Below, piece after piece: positions 38,201-49,629 of a stretch of 64,000 bases of DNA. This DNA is from Vitellaria paradoxa (lineage: Eukaryota > Streptophyta > Magnoliopsida > Ericales > Sapotaceae), in NCBI GenBank assembly GCA_019916065.1, contig CM034233.1:47880141-47944140 (forward strand), written 5' to 3'. Both the position numbers and the translations under genes were made by a program. The notes under the pieces are model-generated. The model did not search any database. It was given only the letters and a program-made list of their open reading frames with translations, and had not been told where the DNA came from. The first letter of the stretch is position 1. Every line of letters starts with the position of its first letter.

Positions 38201-39226
38201 CAAGGAAAACCACTGCTAAAATCCTTCCAAGTGGGTTCTATTGGCCTTCCATGTTTAAAGATGTACATGACTTTTTGTGTGAGATGTGACCGTTGCCAAT
38301 GCTTAGGAGCCCTGTCAAAGCGTAATGAGATGCCCCAAAATCCTATCATCATTTTGGAAATCTTTGATTGTTGGGGAATAGATTTTATGGGGCCATTCCC
38401 TAAATCGTTTGGGTTTGAGTACATTCTGGTGGCCATAGACTATGTGTCCAAATGGGTAGAAGCCATTGCTACTCGCACCAATGACCACCAAGTGGTGGTC
38501 AAGTTTCTCAAAGAACATATTTTTTCTCATTTTGGGATGTCACGGGCAATCATTAGTGATGAAGGTAAACATTTTTGCAATCGGCCCATTGGTATTTTAA
38601 TGCGTAAGTATGGTGTGACACACAAAGTGGGGACGTCCTATCACCCACAGAACAGTGGCCAAGTCGAAGTGGCAAATAGGGAGATAAAAGGCATTCCTGA
38701 AAAGACTGTCAATCCCACTCGTAAAGATTGGTCTTTGAGATTGGTCGATGCATTGTGGGCATACCGGACAGCTTATAAAACCATCTTAGGTATGTCTCCC
38801 TATCGCCTTGTATTTGGCAAGGCTTGCCATCAACCCATAGAAATGGAACATAGAGCCTATTGGGCAATTCGGCAATTTAATGAAAGTCTAGATGATGCCG
38901 GCATTCTTAGAAAGCTTCAATTGAATGAACTTGAAGAGTTAAGGAATGATGCTTTCGAGAATGCAAAATTTGCCAAAGCAAAGATGAAGGATTTGCATGA
39001 TAAGCATATTCTTAGGAAATCCTTCCAAGTTGGCCAAAAAGTTCTTTTGTATAACTCAAGGTTGCATCTTTTCCCTAGAAAGCTTAGATCTAGATGGTCA
39101 GGCCCTTTTATCATCACTAGAATTTTGGAGCATGGTGTGTGTGAGGTTCACAACCCACGCAATAACACCACCTTCAAAGTTAATGGATATCGCCTTAAAC
39201 CATATTTAGAAAACTTTGTAGCATAA
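35252..39226 (+). pseudogene. pol: pol of element B: PR-RT-RNaseH-IN (broken)
   Basis: A charged linker with stops runs to about 35384. Protease: active site D-L-D-A at 35732-35743, so the catalytic-loop glycine is changed by a single G to A; the flap and GRPF region near 35967 are present. RT (about 36420-37330): LNPNMKEVV, WRMCIDYRRLNAV, FMDDFSVYG with catalytic Asp pair at 37090-37095. RNase H (about 37520-37880): [41 protein letters not shown]. Integrase: HH in [12 protein letters not shown] near 38166, C pair near 38285, Asp in [10 protein letters not shown], second Asp in ISDEGKHF, Glu in VEVANREIK; ends at TAA 39224. Frames change near 36845 and near 38275, and stops (several TGG, CAG, CAA or CGA changed) occur at about ten places. 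Confidence 0.9.
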
Positions 39227-40248
39227 ATTGAAATGTGGGATCTTTTGGATCCCTCATCTTTCAATTAGAATAAGATTAGAAAGTGGTTTTAGTTGTATTA
39301 TAGTAGGTTAGGATAGGTGTTATTTTGTCCCTAATTTAGAATTTTTTTATTTTGAGTTTAGACATTTTAAAGTTATTTTAAATAGCTTAGAAAAGTGGGA
39401 GAAAATCCTTCTTGATGGTCCCGACCCCCTCTCTAAATGGTCAGGACCACAGTGTTTTGGCCGAATGTAATTTTTAGGGAGAAACTTTCTGTGGTCCCGA
39501 CCCCCAGCCGAGATGGTTGGGACCCTGCAATTTTTAAAAGCCAAATTCAGCCATTCCAAACCCGAGGTCCCTTCTTCTAACACCAAGGATTCTCAACATT
39601 CCTCTTAATACTTGGTATTCTCCTCTAGAATCAACATTCCCGACACTGGATTCAACCTTTTCAGCCCTTATTCTTCGAGTATTAGTCACCTAAAGGTATG
39701 TTTCTTTGTCGTTTCGAGCCCTAGATAGCTTCTTTGTTTATCCCTCTTCAAACCCGAGCTTCCAAGCTTCGAGGGTTTCTGATTTCTTTTGGAAAGAAGC
39801 TTTGTTTTCAGTTCTAAACAAGGATAGGAATTGATTAATTCATTTGAGTGAATTCTTTCACTCTTCTCTTTCTTCCTACCCATGGTTCACAAATTGGGTC
39901 CAAGGGTTCGAAGACCCACCAATATTTGAGCTTATTTGCTAATTTTCAAAGCTTTCTTTTACAATTTTCATTGGAAATTTGTTAATTGAATCCATGGTGG
40001 ATTTTGCACGGCCACTGAAATTGTTGAATGGACCCTTCTCGGGTGGATGTTGTATGGCCACCTAGAGAATTAAATTTGTGAAATCTAGTTTGGGTGGATG
40101 ATATATGGCCACCTAATTTGCCTATCTTGCATACATTAGTTTTGATTTCAATGAACATCTTTCATTAGAACGGGCCACTGAACTTGTGTGGACATAGGAG
40201 TTGCATAGTTACTCATTGAATTTTTGTTTTCATATTTGTGTAGCTCCC
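39227..40248 (+). other. pol-ORF3 spacer of element B with motif module
   Basis: Non-coding. At 39417, 39439, 39493 and 39515 lie GGTCCCGACC, GGTCAGGACC, GGTCCCGACC and GGTTGGGACC, in two pairs each exactly 22 bp apart; the local wording (GTGGTCCCGACCCCC) also matches the LTR module. Several GGATGNTGTATGGCCACCT-type phrases follow near 39990-40110. The spacer may serve as the leader or promoter of ORF3; this is inference. Confidence 0.55.
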
Positions 40249-41329
40249 ATGGCCCCGAGAACTAAGAAGCCTGCAAATAGACAATTAGGGACCCCATCTT
40301 TTGATAGGAGTCTATTCTGGAAAGAAGAGGCTGAAGAGAAATATGATAGTACATGAGGGAATAAGAGTAATTGAGTGCTTTTGGCAAATTGATCAGTTTA
40401 AGCGTAATGACTTCATGCTTGAACAAAATTTTGAAAGGAGGCAGTGGATTAATGTGGCAAAATTTCATGCTTACTGTATAGTTGATCTAGTTAAGGAATT
40501 TTTTGCCAATTTCACAGAAAAATCAATTATAAGGCAAAGGGGTAGAGAACGTCTAATCAGTTGGGTAAGGGAAGTTGAAATTACACTCACACCTGATGAC
40601 TTTGCTCTCATATTTCAATTACCTCGAGTTGAAAATCCGGAATTCACTTATCCAGCTGAGGGTACTCCTCCATTCCCAACTGTGGTTTCAGAGATCTTAA
40701 TAGAAGGTTAGGAATGGGGTGGTGAATATAGGAAAACTACATCTGTGTTGAAAGATAAATACTGGGTGTTGCACTTGTTTTCCTGTTCCAACCTACTACC
40801 TCCAAATAGGACTACTGATTGTACTCCCTTTAGAGCCAGACTTATTTATGCTATTGGGACTAGGATGACAATCGATTTACCCTCATATCTTTGGCAACAA
40901 GTAGCCTATACCTGTGAGCACCCTGGAGCTCTAACAGCCTTACCCTTTAGCTGAGCACTAACAGAGATTTTTAGGAGGAAAGGAGCTCATATCACAGATG
41001 ACCTACCCATGACCTCAGGACTTCAACCGTTCACTATCACATCCTATGTTAAATCTAGAGGTTTGATGTCAAAGAAGAAAAGGAGAGTAGAGGAATCTAA
41101 GGAAGAGGGTGAACCTTCGCACACCCAGAAGGAACAAGAGGGGGTCACCATTGTTGAGTTGGCAAATTAGATTAGAGTTTTAGCTGAACGTATTAGTGTC
41201 ATGGAGCAGAATCAAAAAACTGATCACCAGCTCCTGCTACGCATTCACCAAAGCCAGCAAACTCAAGGCCATCTCCTACAAAGTGTTTTGGATTATCTCA
41301 GAGAATCCCATCCACCCCTGCCCCCGTAG
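40249..41329 (+). pseudogene. ORF3 of element B (broken), plant-transposon-protein domain
   Basis: ATG at 40249 gives MAPRTKKPANRQ, a basic start like MPPKRMKKMAYK in element C. After FWKEEAEEKYDS the reading moves from frame 1 to frame 2 near 40350, then continues (IECFWQIDQFKRND, FHAYCIVDLVKEFFANF, LTPDDFALIFQLP, LPSYLWQQV, LTEIFRRKGAHI) with stops at 40709, 40952 and 41168, ending in a heptad-like, Gln-rich tail (ERISVMEQNQKTDHQLLLRI) and TAG at 41327. The domain is the one annotated as a putative plant transposon protein domain in Athila ORF3; its biochemical role is unknown. No signal peptide or membrane segment is visible. Confidence 0.7.
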
Positions 41330-41486
41330 TGATGGACTTTATGTTTCTTTCTTTGAGAGTTTAGGAGTGAACTTTTCTTTTTGTTTAATTTGTAATCCTA
41401 AAACTCTTTACTCACTTTTAACTACTGGGATGTTTATATATTTCTAGTTTGCATTTGTTTTCCATTTTATCTCAATTTTTTTATGG

Positions 41487-42111
41487 ATGTTACCTTGTGT
41501 TAAATTATGGGTTGTTTATGTTCTAAAATTTTATTTTCCTATTTTTGCAAAGAACAGTTACTCCATCTGTGGTCCAACTAACAATCAAAGTAAACAATGG
41601 GAACTTAGTACCATAAGTAGGAAATGTAAGTGGGATGTTACAACCCTTATATCCAGTGAGAGTAGCGAGTCTAAGAGTTTAGAGGTTGACTAGGAAGGGT
41701 GGCCTGAGGACTATTTCTTAGAAAGCAATTCACTACTCTTACCATATATATATCCACCATTGATGTTCATCACACCTGATCAATTAGATGACTAGTGGTG
41801 GGATGAAGTTGACCTTCAACTTCTCCTAGAGATGGAATGGGCTGAGATAACTATAGCTGATGTGTGGTTAGATGCACCCTCTTACGCCATAGACACCGAT
41901 ACTATAGAATCTGAAACAAGTTCCTTGTGTTGAGTACCATGATATGCCACCCTTAGAAGATGTCCTTGGAAACGAAATTATTAACACTGAGTCTAGGGAG
42001 GGTGGTGATGTTTACAACAAACTGGACCAAGATGATAATTTTGCTACTTCATTGCAACTCCTTTTTGAGTATCATCCAACTTTTGATTCTATTGAAGACA
42101 ACATGAGGTAC
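41487..42111 (+). pseudogene. Acidic open region after ORF3, unknown
   Basis: Readings such as WWDEVDLQLLLEMEWAEITI, DVWLDAPSYAIDTDTIESE and MPPLEDVLGNEIINTES form an acidic, coding-like stretch broken by stops and at least one frame change. I recognize no family, and I see no counterpart at the same place in C. It may be the remnant of an extra small ORF, an ORF3 continuation exon, or chance. The stretch ends at GAG|GTACTC (42108), a possible splice donor, with a possible acceptor TTTAG at 42199. Confidence 0.3.
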
Positions 42112-42194
42112 TCCTTAACCTTTCCTTATCTTTTATGTTTATTTCATTTCGGTTATTCTTTTTATTATTAAATTCATGTTCATAATCTTCTCAA

Positions 42195-42309
42195 TTTAGG
42201 TTGGGGGGTATATACATCATCCTCATCATGCTCATTGCGCACACTACACACCCACATATGCTTTTTATTTCTCATATTGAGGACAATGTTCAGTTTAGGT
42301 TGGGGGGTA
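42195..42309 (+). repeat. Duplicated internal polypurine-like tract
   Basis: TTTAGGTTGGGGGGTA occurs at 42195-42210 and 42294-42309. The second follows ATTGAGGACAATGTT, the same lead-in seen next to the internal G run of element C (51641-51676, minus strand); the first follows ATTGAAGACAACATG further upstream. Confidence 0.7.
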
Positions 42310-43903
42310 GAATTCGCATGATATATGATGCTCTTATGGTTTGGTTGATTGTGATATTGGGTGAGAAAGTAATAAGTGAATTTTGTTCAAGCATTAATAA
42401 GAAACATAATTCAAGTGGAGTGTGTGATAACTTTGTGCAATTTTTTTGGACTATCATGGTGAAAAGTTTATGTGCTTAAGAGTAGATTTTATTTGATATT
42501 GGTTACTTGAGCATCTTTGGACTAGGTAGAGACTTACACCCCTTTATGGTGAGATTTTGAGCCTTATATTCTTTTCTTGAGGGGTTGCACATGCTTACAT
42601 TTCTCTTGCTCTTCACCTTAGTTTTCAATGCACCTATTGCATCACAAACATTTACATGAGTATCTATTTGACACATTATAAGTTGTTGCAAGCTTAATGA
42701 TGCTAGGCCTTCTTTGTCATTTTGAGCCTTTTTGTCCCTTCTTGGTTATGAATTACCCTAGGAGCCAACTTGAAGCTTTTCAATAAAGTGTGTGATATAC
42801 ATTTTTCTCTTTTTGGTTCTCCTTTCATATGATACCCTGTACACCCTATTCACACACTTTAAGCCTCACCCTCACATGTCTTGGGTTGTGAAAGTGCCTC
42901 AAAGTCTAAGTTGTGAATTCAGGTTGGGAATGTAAGCTTTTAAGAGAAGAATGAGAGGGAATATTGGGTGGAGAATTCAACTTATATTTATTTCATTATT
43001 TCAAAAAATAAATAAATAAATAAATAAAAGAAAAAAAAGAAGAAAAAAAAACAAGAGAGAAAAAAAAAGAGAGAGAAAAAAAAAGAAAAAGAAGATTAGA
43101 AAAAGAGAATAGGCTTCATGTTGTAATCTTCTTGGGATTGGAAAGGAAGTGGGTAGTTTGGAGTTGTGTGCACTTGAACATCTTTTCTCCCAAGATATGT
43201 GTTTTGATTTCCATCCTCCATTGTTAAGCACTACCCCTAGCCAAGTTACAACCAAACTAAAGACCTAGTGGATTCTAAATAAGCAACTCTTATATGGTGT
43301 ATGTAGTGATCTTGTGTAGGTTATGTGATGTGATTCTTACATATGCATTGAAACATGGTTAGGAGCTGTCCACTTTGAGTTTCATTTTAATTCATTCACA
43401 TATTATGGAGTTATGTGCAACTGGGATAGCATGCTAATAAGAATGTGCGAACCCTTGATGAGTGAATTTCTTTCCATGAGTGGAATCCTGTGAGCTTTTG
43501 AAGTCAAAACTTAGTTCCCGTTATGCTGTTGAGACCTTGTTGAATAAATGAAACAATTTTGCACACATGCTTCTTCTACTTTGATAGTCCATGCATTTAG
43601 GCTTAGCACTTGGAAATTACACATGATATTTGGGTTTTGTAACTTATTGAGCTTGAACTTAATTCATCTTTGATTTTGATCACTCTTTAACACATTAAGA
43701 CCATGCCATAAAATTTTGTGGGTAGATTCACTGCAAACCCTCACGAGACCTTACTCGTCCACTAGGGGGAACTTAGGGGTTTAAAGGGCTTGCTGCACGT
43801 ACCTAAGTGTCGCCGTGTTTCCAACGAAAAGAGAAATAGGATAATAGTCGCATTTCATTTTTCTTTTTAATAAAGAACATTGTGCATTTCATTTTAATAA
43901 AAA
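42310..43903 (+). other. 3' non-coding region of element B
   Basis: No coding support. It contains an AAAT microsatellite at about 43008-43030 running into an A/G-only tract to about 43110, and otherwise unremarkable AT-rich sequence. Short frames on both strands are unsupported. Confidence 0.5.
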
Positions 43904-43928
43904 AGCATTGCTAGGGACTAGCAATGTT
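43904..43928 (+). other. Hairpin directly before the polypurine tract of element B
   Basis: Arms CATTGCTAG (43906-43914) and CTAGCAATG (43918-43926) flank a GGA loop; one G-T and one A-T pair extend the stem to 11. The equivalent hairpin in C has A-T where this has G-C. Confidence 0.7.
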
Positions 43929-43929
43929 C

Positions 43930-43939
43930 AAGTTGGGGG
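43930..43939 (+). other. Polypurine tract of element B
   Basis: AAGTTGGGGG lies two bases before the 3' LTR TGATTAC and is the likely plus-strand primer. Confidence 0.75.
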
Positions 43940-43941
43940 TG

Positions 43942-45451
43942 TGATTACACTTAAAAAGTGTAATTACAAACTCCATATTCTTACACTTATTATTGCATTT
44001 GGATAAGTAAACTTGAAGTTTTAGTGTTATCTTGTCATTTACGCTTCCATCTTTCTAATTGCAGGGAAAATGGCAAAGAGATTGAAGTTTATAGTCAGGG
44101 AAACAGCCTAGAGGATGAAGAAAAAGTCATGCTTCAAACCTTGCCTTAGGTGAGCAAGACTAGCCTAAAGACTCTTCATGAAGAAGGAAAAGAAGCAACA
44201 CAAGAGACACTTGGGGGTTGGGACCATCCACCCAGATGGCCGGGACCACAGTAAGCTAAAAATGAGAAAATAACATTTTGTGGTCCCGACCCCCGCTCCA
44301 AATAGTCGGGACCCCCATGTATCCAGAAACCTAATTCTGAAGAACGCCACTTAGGGTTTCAGGCAACTATTTAAAGGATCTAATGCACGACCACGGGAGG
44401 AACTTCTCTTTTACATATTTTCTGAGATACTTAGGGAGATTAGATGAGTTTTATATTAATTTAGAGAGCATTTTTACATGATTGAAGTTTGTTAATGGAG
44501 ATTTTTGGAGCACTTTTCTTCCTCATTGCTGCGTTTTTGAATGTTTTTCTTTCCAAACGACTTCAGTTGTAAGTTATTTTCTTTCTATTCTTTAATACAA
44601 TGTTTTGTTTATTTCAATTATTGAATCGCATGATGGAATGTTCTTTTATCGTTTTTGTGATGTTTAAAGTAGTTATAGCATAAAATCCTAATCTTGATTC
44701 AATGAATCAAGAAAGGGTAGTTCACAAACAGCCTTGGGGTGTTCGTAGTCCCTTCATGTTCGAAAATGTTCGAAAACGTTCAAATACGAAAATTCTTAAC
44801 CAAATCCGTGTGAGATCACTAATATGGATTTTCGTAACCAATTGCTAAACACTTTTGAATAGACTTAAAAATTAGATTTTGATTAATTTTTTTGGTGTTT
44901 AATTGAAAAACCCTAAGAAACAAAGGTGTTTAACCATATCCGCTTGTGATCACTGGTACTAATCTTTGATTACAACGTTCTCATAACTTTTCAAGTTAAA
45001 CCATAGTTTTCAAATAAACACACCCCAAGGTAAAGTAGTGAACTACCCGGACTTGATGTTGAATCAAGATCCTTACTATTATTAAATTGCAATCCAACTT
45101 AATTTTAGTTATAATAGAGTAATTTGAAGTTGAAATTATTTTTGTTGAATTTGTTTTGACTTCTTGCCATCTAGTTTAATTCGTTCTTAAATTCTGAATT
45201 TTCTGTTTATTTTATTTTTGAGTGGTTGAAATTGAAATTGATCATAATTTTATTAAACCCTAGAATTTAGTAACCTTGAACTTCAAACTTGATTCTTTTT
45301 TTTTTTGTTTTAAAATTCTTTCCACATCCTAGAAACTAAAACACATTAGGCTCCCTATGGAATTCGACCTCGGACTTATCGAGTTTTAAAACTACGACTG
45401 CCCTCTTGCACTTGAGAGGTAGAACCCTATTACATAGTTTAGGGTCAGTCT
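43942..45451 (+). repeat. 3' LTR of element B, 1510 bp
   Basis: Same start as the 5' LTR; shorter by about 48 bp, mostly from a rearranged stretch near 44758-44775. The motif module is kept at 44216-44313. It ends ...AGTCT (CA lost), directly followed by the GCCAC duplication. Confidence 0.88.
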
Positions 45452-45456
45452 GCCAC

Positions 45457-46389
45457 CACCCTCTTCATATATATATGTCCAGAATACAATTTTTGATTCT
45501 AATTGTACCTAACGTTTAATCCACCTTTGGTATGGGTCCAAATTAATTGTGTCAAAGCTCAACAAATATGATAAGTTTTGTATAACCGAGGCCTTTTATC
45601 GTTTTTTGAGACATTTAAATATTCATCAAAATCTCTCATTTCCAACTTTCTCTACTATCATCTGCTTTACAGCTAAAATTCCATGTAATTTTTCATCCAC
45701 TGTTTGAAGCTCTAGTATCCATTGTATAACAATTAATCTAACCGAGCATAATAAATCAATTAATAAATTTAAGCTTCATCATTTAAACATACCAATCATA
45801 TCAATTATCATTCCCCTAGAAGTACTATTAGCACACAAATCAATTTCCTAGATTTACTCACTAATTTTCTTAATAATCTTCTTACCTTGCATCAACTTTT
45901 AACATATATTTCCTTTTTCTCCTTTCAGGCGATTAGCCAGTAATCTCCTTTAAAACACTTTCAAAACTTTCATGAACATCACCTTGTATTTATTTTGCTA
46001 TATCTCTTAGTGCCATTATCACTTACCACAATCTCAATTGAAATAGACTTCTAGACATTTTCTTCCCAAATTTCATCATCACTTACCATAATCTCAATTG
46101 AAATAGACTTCTAGACCTCTTCTTCCCAAATTTCATCTACTTCCAGTACACTTAGTTGTTCTTAAACTCAAATCACCCATTTATAGCTATATTTCTATAC
46201 TCACATATTTTCTAATAAAGACATAATCCCATGACTGGGACCCTATATCCTTCTTTTCATATTACTATCGAGACGTACCCTTAATATTACAATACACTCA
46301 AAGCCACTTAACCAAGAAAGTTCTCACTGCTAACACCAATCTATAAAGTCAAACATCTTAGCACCCAAAAGATTAAGAACCAATCATAG
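45457..46389 (-). pseudogene. Element D internal domain, segment 2
   Basis: Lies between B and C. By length and order it should be mid-pol of D, but I cannot read a motif in it. It carries an exact 60-bp tandem duplication. Confidence 0.45.
46018..46137. repeat. 60-bp tandem duplication
   Basis: 46018-46077 and 46078-46137 both open ATCACTTACCAYAATCTCAA and differ at only a few sites. Confidence 0.85.
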
Positions 46390-46394
46390 TGTTG
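46390..46394. repeat. Target-site duplication of element C (left)
   Basis: TGTTG at 46390-46394 recurs exactly at 59895-59899, immediately outside both LTRs. Confidence 0.9.
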
Positions 46395-47917
46395 TGCTTA
46401 TTCTTGTTTAATTACCTCACTCCAAGATAAAAGCTCAAATGAAAATTCAGATTATAAATTCAAATTTAAAGAAAATGTTAAGTGAGGTAAATCAAGACAA
46501 GTTTTCCCCCAAGTGCAAGGTGTGGTTGAAGCACAAAATAACTGGTAAGTTCCAGGTCATTTCCACAGGGATCTAGGGAGTAATGAAGTGAATGACTCTA
46601 ATGGAGATTAATTTGGCAAAACACAACTCACAGAAAAATGTGAAATAGAAAATTAAAATCTGATTTGGTTGGTTGATGGTTTTGAACTAATTTTCCAAAA
46701 GCAAAGTGAATTTAAACTAAAAGATTAAGTGATAAAAAAGGTTGAGCAAGACAAGTTTAATACCAATCCGAATGAATTTCAAGTGCCAAGAGTTTATAAA
46801 TTACCAAATCAATTTGTTCTGATTTTTGAGAAAATTAATTTCAATTGAAACAAACCATGGATTAAACACTCAATGTGCATAACCTATTTCAAGGACAATA
46901 GGAGTTCTAATTCTAGCAACCCACATACAACAATGTCATGAGAGTTCTAAGTTAAGCAACACCTATGAACTCATCAATAGGATATACAAAGTTGGATTAA
47001 TCGGGTCTTGAATCAATGAGTTCTAAGACACCCAGCTGCAAATTGACTTGATAACCATAAGAACTCAAAGTAAATCCATGAAGTTCGGCCACTTGAGATT
47101 CATTGGAAAGGTATTACCCTTGCCTTGGCCCAAGAAGACTTAGCCGAGCATGTTAAAAAGAAGAAAAACATAAGTGGAAATCTGATTGGAAGACATTACA
47201 ATCTGAAATTGAAAGTTAAATGGATTTAGAACTGAAAATCTGATTACAGAAATTGGAATGAATTCAAAATGTAAATCTCAAAAACTCCAATGTCGAATTG
47301 AAATTCCAATGTAAAACTATGAACTCTCAATGAATTTCTCTCAAAAACTCTCTCTACAAAAACTGAATCTCTCCCCCGAATGTTCTCTGTTTTCTTTTCG
47401 TGTGTCTCCACTCCACTTCTCTCTTCCTTCTCTCTCATCTCTTTCTCTCTCCTCTAACCGAATGTTGTCCTCATGATGGCTCCTTCTCTCTCCTATATCT
47501 TTTTTTTTCCTGATTTGCCCTCCCTGGATTGCAGGTTACATCACATGGGGAAGTTGGGGTCACATGGAATTCGTTGCTGTGAAGAAGCTTATATTCGAAT
47601 ACAGTAAAACCATATTCGAATATGATCCTCTGCTGCAGAAATTTCCAGAATAGTGATTCTGATCTCTTTGCATTGATTTCAACTGAATTTTCTTCTTCTT
47701 CTGAAATAGCTTCAATCCTTTGATGTGTTGTGCAGCATGCTTTCTTCTCAACATCCTCAATGTAGCTTAATTTCTTATTTTTGTGATGGAAATCAACACA
47801 TATTCCACTTTGGAGATATGGAGATGAAATCTGCACAAAACATAGATTTTATACCTTTTTATGATGTGTGCAAGTGTAATTTGAATGTATAAATATGTAA
47901 CAATTGATGTCCAATCA
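46395..47917 (-). repeat. 3' LTR of element C
   Basis: Minus-strand ends TGATTGGAC... and ...AGCA. It carries a pair of ATTCGAAT palindromes at 47593 and 47614. The eight differences from the 5' LTR include seven transitions. A 121-codon minus frame (47471-47836) is broken in the other LTR copy and is not a gene. Confidence 0.93.
47593..47621. promoter_or_regulatory. Paired ATTCGAAT palindromes in the C LTR
   Basis: Exact copies at 47593-47600 and 47614-47621, 21 bp apart; each is extended (ATATTCGAATA). On the minus strand this is at +297 to +325 of the LTR, the same place as the GGTCNNGACC module in element B. The 5' LTR has them at 59570 and 59591. Confidence 0.6.
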
Positions 47918-47930
47918 CACACCCCCCAAC
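47918..47930 (-). other. Polypurine tract of element C
   Basis: Minus strand GTTGGGGGGTGTG leads directly into the 3' LTR TGATTGG. Confidence 0.8.
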
Positions 47931-47933
47931 TAC

Positions 47934-47958
47934 AACATTACTAGTCCCTAGTAATGCT
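47934..47958 (-). other. Hairpin directly before the polypurine tract of element C
   Basis: Arms CATTACTAG (47936-47944) and CTAGTAATG (47948-47956) with a 3-base loop; the two outer pairs bring the stem to 11 (one G-T on the minus strand). Same place, length and loop as in B with one compensatory pair change. Confidence 0.7.
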
Positions 47959-49629
47959 TCTAATAGAAGAAATAGGAGAGAATTCCAAAAGCATTAATTT
48001 CATTTCAATTTGAATGATATTTCAGCTATTCATATGGAATTAGTCAACACCATGAGCAAAAATTATCATAAGCAAAGTTTAAAATTTAAAATTTTATAAG
48101 AGATGTGAAACTTGCCAAATGTGTGAAATGAATGTGAATGAATAGCAGCTTTTAACTCTATCAATCTTAACATACATCTTTAGAACTTCATTTAATTCTG
48201 AACTTTGCATTCCATTTCATTCCCAAGTTTTGACTTCAAATCTCACCTTGGAATTCACTCCAAAGAAAACAGAGCACACAAGGTTTCACTCAAGATGCCC
48301 CTTATTAAGAGTAAATGTTCATCAAATTCTAGAAGGTGGCATCAACAAGTCAAAAACGATGTATTCAAGAAAGAATTAGACTTGGCATAACTCCATGAAG
48401 GAATGATGTAGCAAAGTTATTTCAGAATTTTCACCATGATTCCCTAATTCCTAAATTTCACAATTGAATGAAAATTCTTCCAAAGATCAATTAGGACTTG
48501 CAATGGGTTGTAATGGGGCCATGAGGTTTAATAAGGTAATAGAAGGGAAGGATAAGGAATTCAAAAACTGATTTGGAACACTGAAATAAACTTTCTTCCA
48601 CCCTTCTCCAATTCATTTTTTTTTTTTTTTTTTTTGGAATTTACCTCAAGTGAATGTATTTCAAAATTAAAACAGTTTCCACCTTTTTGATTTTCTTTTT
48701 ATCAACAATTTCCCTTAACATTTTCTTTTTCCTCATTCCATTCATTTTTCTTTCTTCTCACCTCCAAATCCCAAAATGTTGTTCATTTCTCTTCCTTAAT
48801 ATTTTCAGTGTATTCCAATCTGTTAGGGAAGGCTAAAGAGCATTCATAATGGTTAAGGGTATGATGTGGTAAGAATAAAGAAGTATGAATGCTCTAATAA
48901 AGCTCAAACTTGGCTCCAAGGATGATGTTCATCAAAGAAAAGGAAAATTTTTTTTAAGCTCAAAAGATAAGAAAAATGGCCTAATATCATTTCCTTGGTT
49001 TCATTTCATTCAACCATAAAAACTAAGAATCAGAAGTCTAGTTCCATTCTTCCATCACTTCACAAACACCCAAAGCAAAATAGTATAAGTGGAGTTATTG
49101 AAGGAATTTGAAGTGCAAAAAGCTTGAGCTTTTGGAAAGCCCTTAGAGTAAATGAAGTCTCTCATGAACAAAGTTTAAGGCTCAAATATCTCACTTCAGG
49201 TTTTAAGTCTCCACTATATCTAGAAATCCATAAAACACATTATTCATTCATAAATTCATTCCTCAAGACAAATGTTAGATCAACAATCCTCAAACTAAAT
49301 CCATTCACACACTTTTCAACTTAAAAACACATGGCAATCACAACAACTCTTTAAAATTCCATACTTCAACTCAGCTCAATCCAATTTATGCAAATGACAT
49401 CACTAATTCCAAGAAAACAGAAATTTCATTCATTCCAAGTTGTAAGTTCAAAGTCATAGGTAGCAAAAGTAAAACAAAACAACTTAAACCTAATCAAAAG
49501 AAACAAACAGCAGGAACATTAATCCAAATCCTATTGTTGACAAAACATATTTGAAATATTCTGAAGATTTGCTGTCAAAAATCTGGTTTCAAGGACAAAA
49601 GAGTCTGGATCATGGCTGAAGTACTGAAA
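47959..49629 (-). other. 3' non-coding region of element C
   Basis: No coding support on the minus strand. A poly-T run (plus strand) lies at 48617-48636. It corresponds in position to 42310-43903 of element B. Confidence 0.5.

Larger units (their letters stand above)
31924..45451 (+). mobile_element. Element B: Athila-type Ty3/gypsy retrotransposon, degenerate
   Basis: A 13.5-kb element inserted in D, flanked by a perfect 5-bp duplication. Order: LTR, tRNA-Asp-type primer site, gag, PR, RT, RNase H, integrase, spacer, ORF3, long 3' non-coding region with polypurine-like tracts, hairpin, polypurine tract, LTR. RT wording (VVPKKSGVTVV, WRMCIDYRRLNAV, MPFGLCNAPATF, FMDDFSVYG), the primer type and a third ORF are Athila marks. 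All genes are broken by stops and frameshifts. LTRs differ at roughly 3-4% by eye plus one indel near 32735-32810. Confidence 0.92.

Noticed and set aside
47471..47836. 121-codon minus-strand frame in the 3' LTR of C
   Set aside because: The 5' LTR copy of the same sequence has a stop in place of a tryptophan codon (TGG to TGA), there is no family match, and the frame lies in LTR regulatory sequence.
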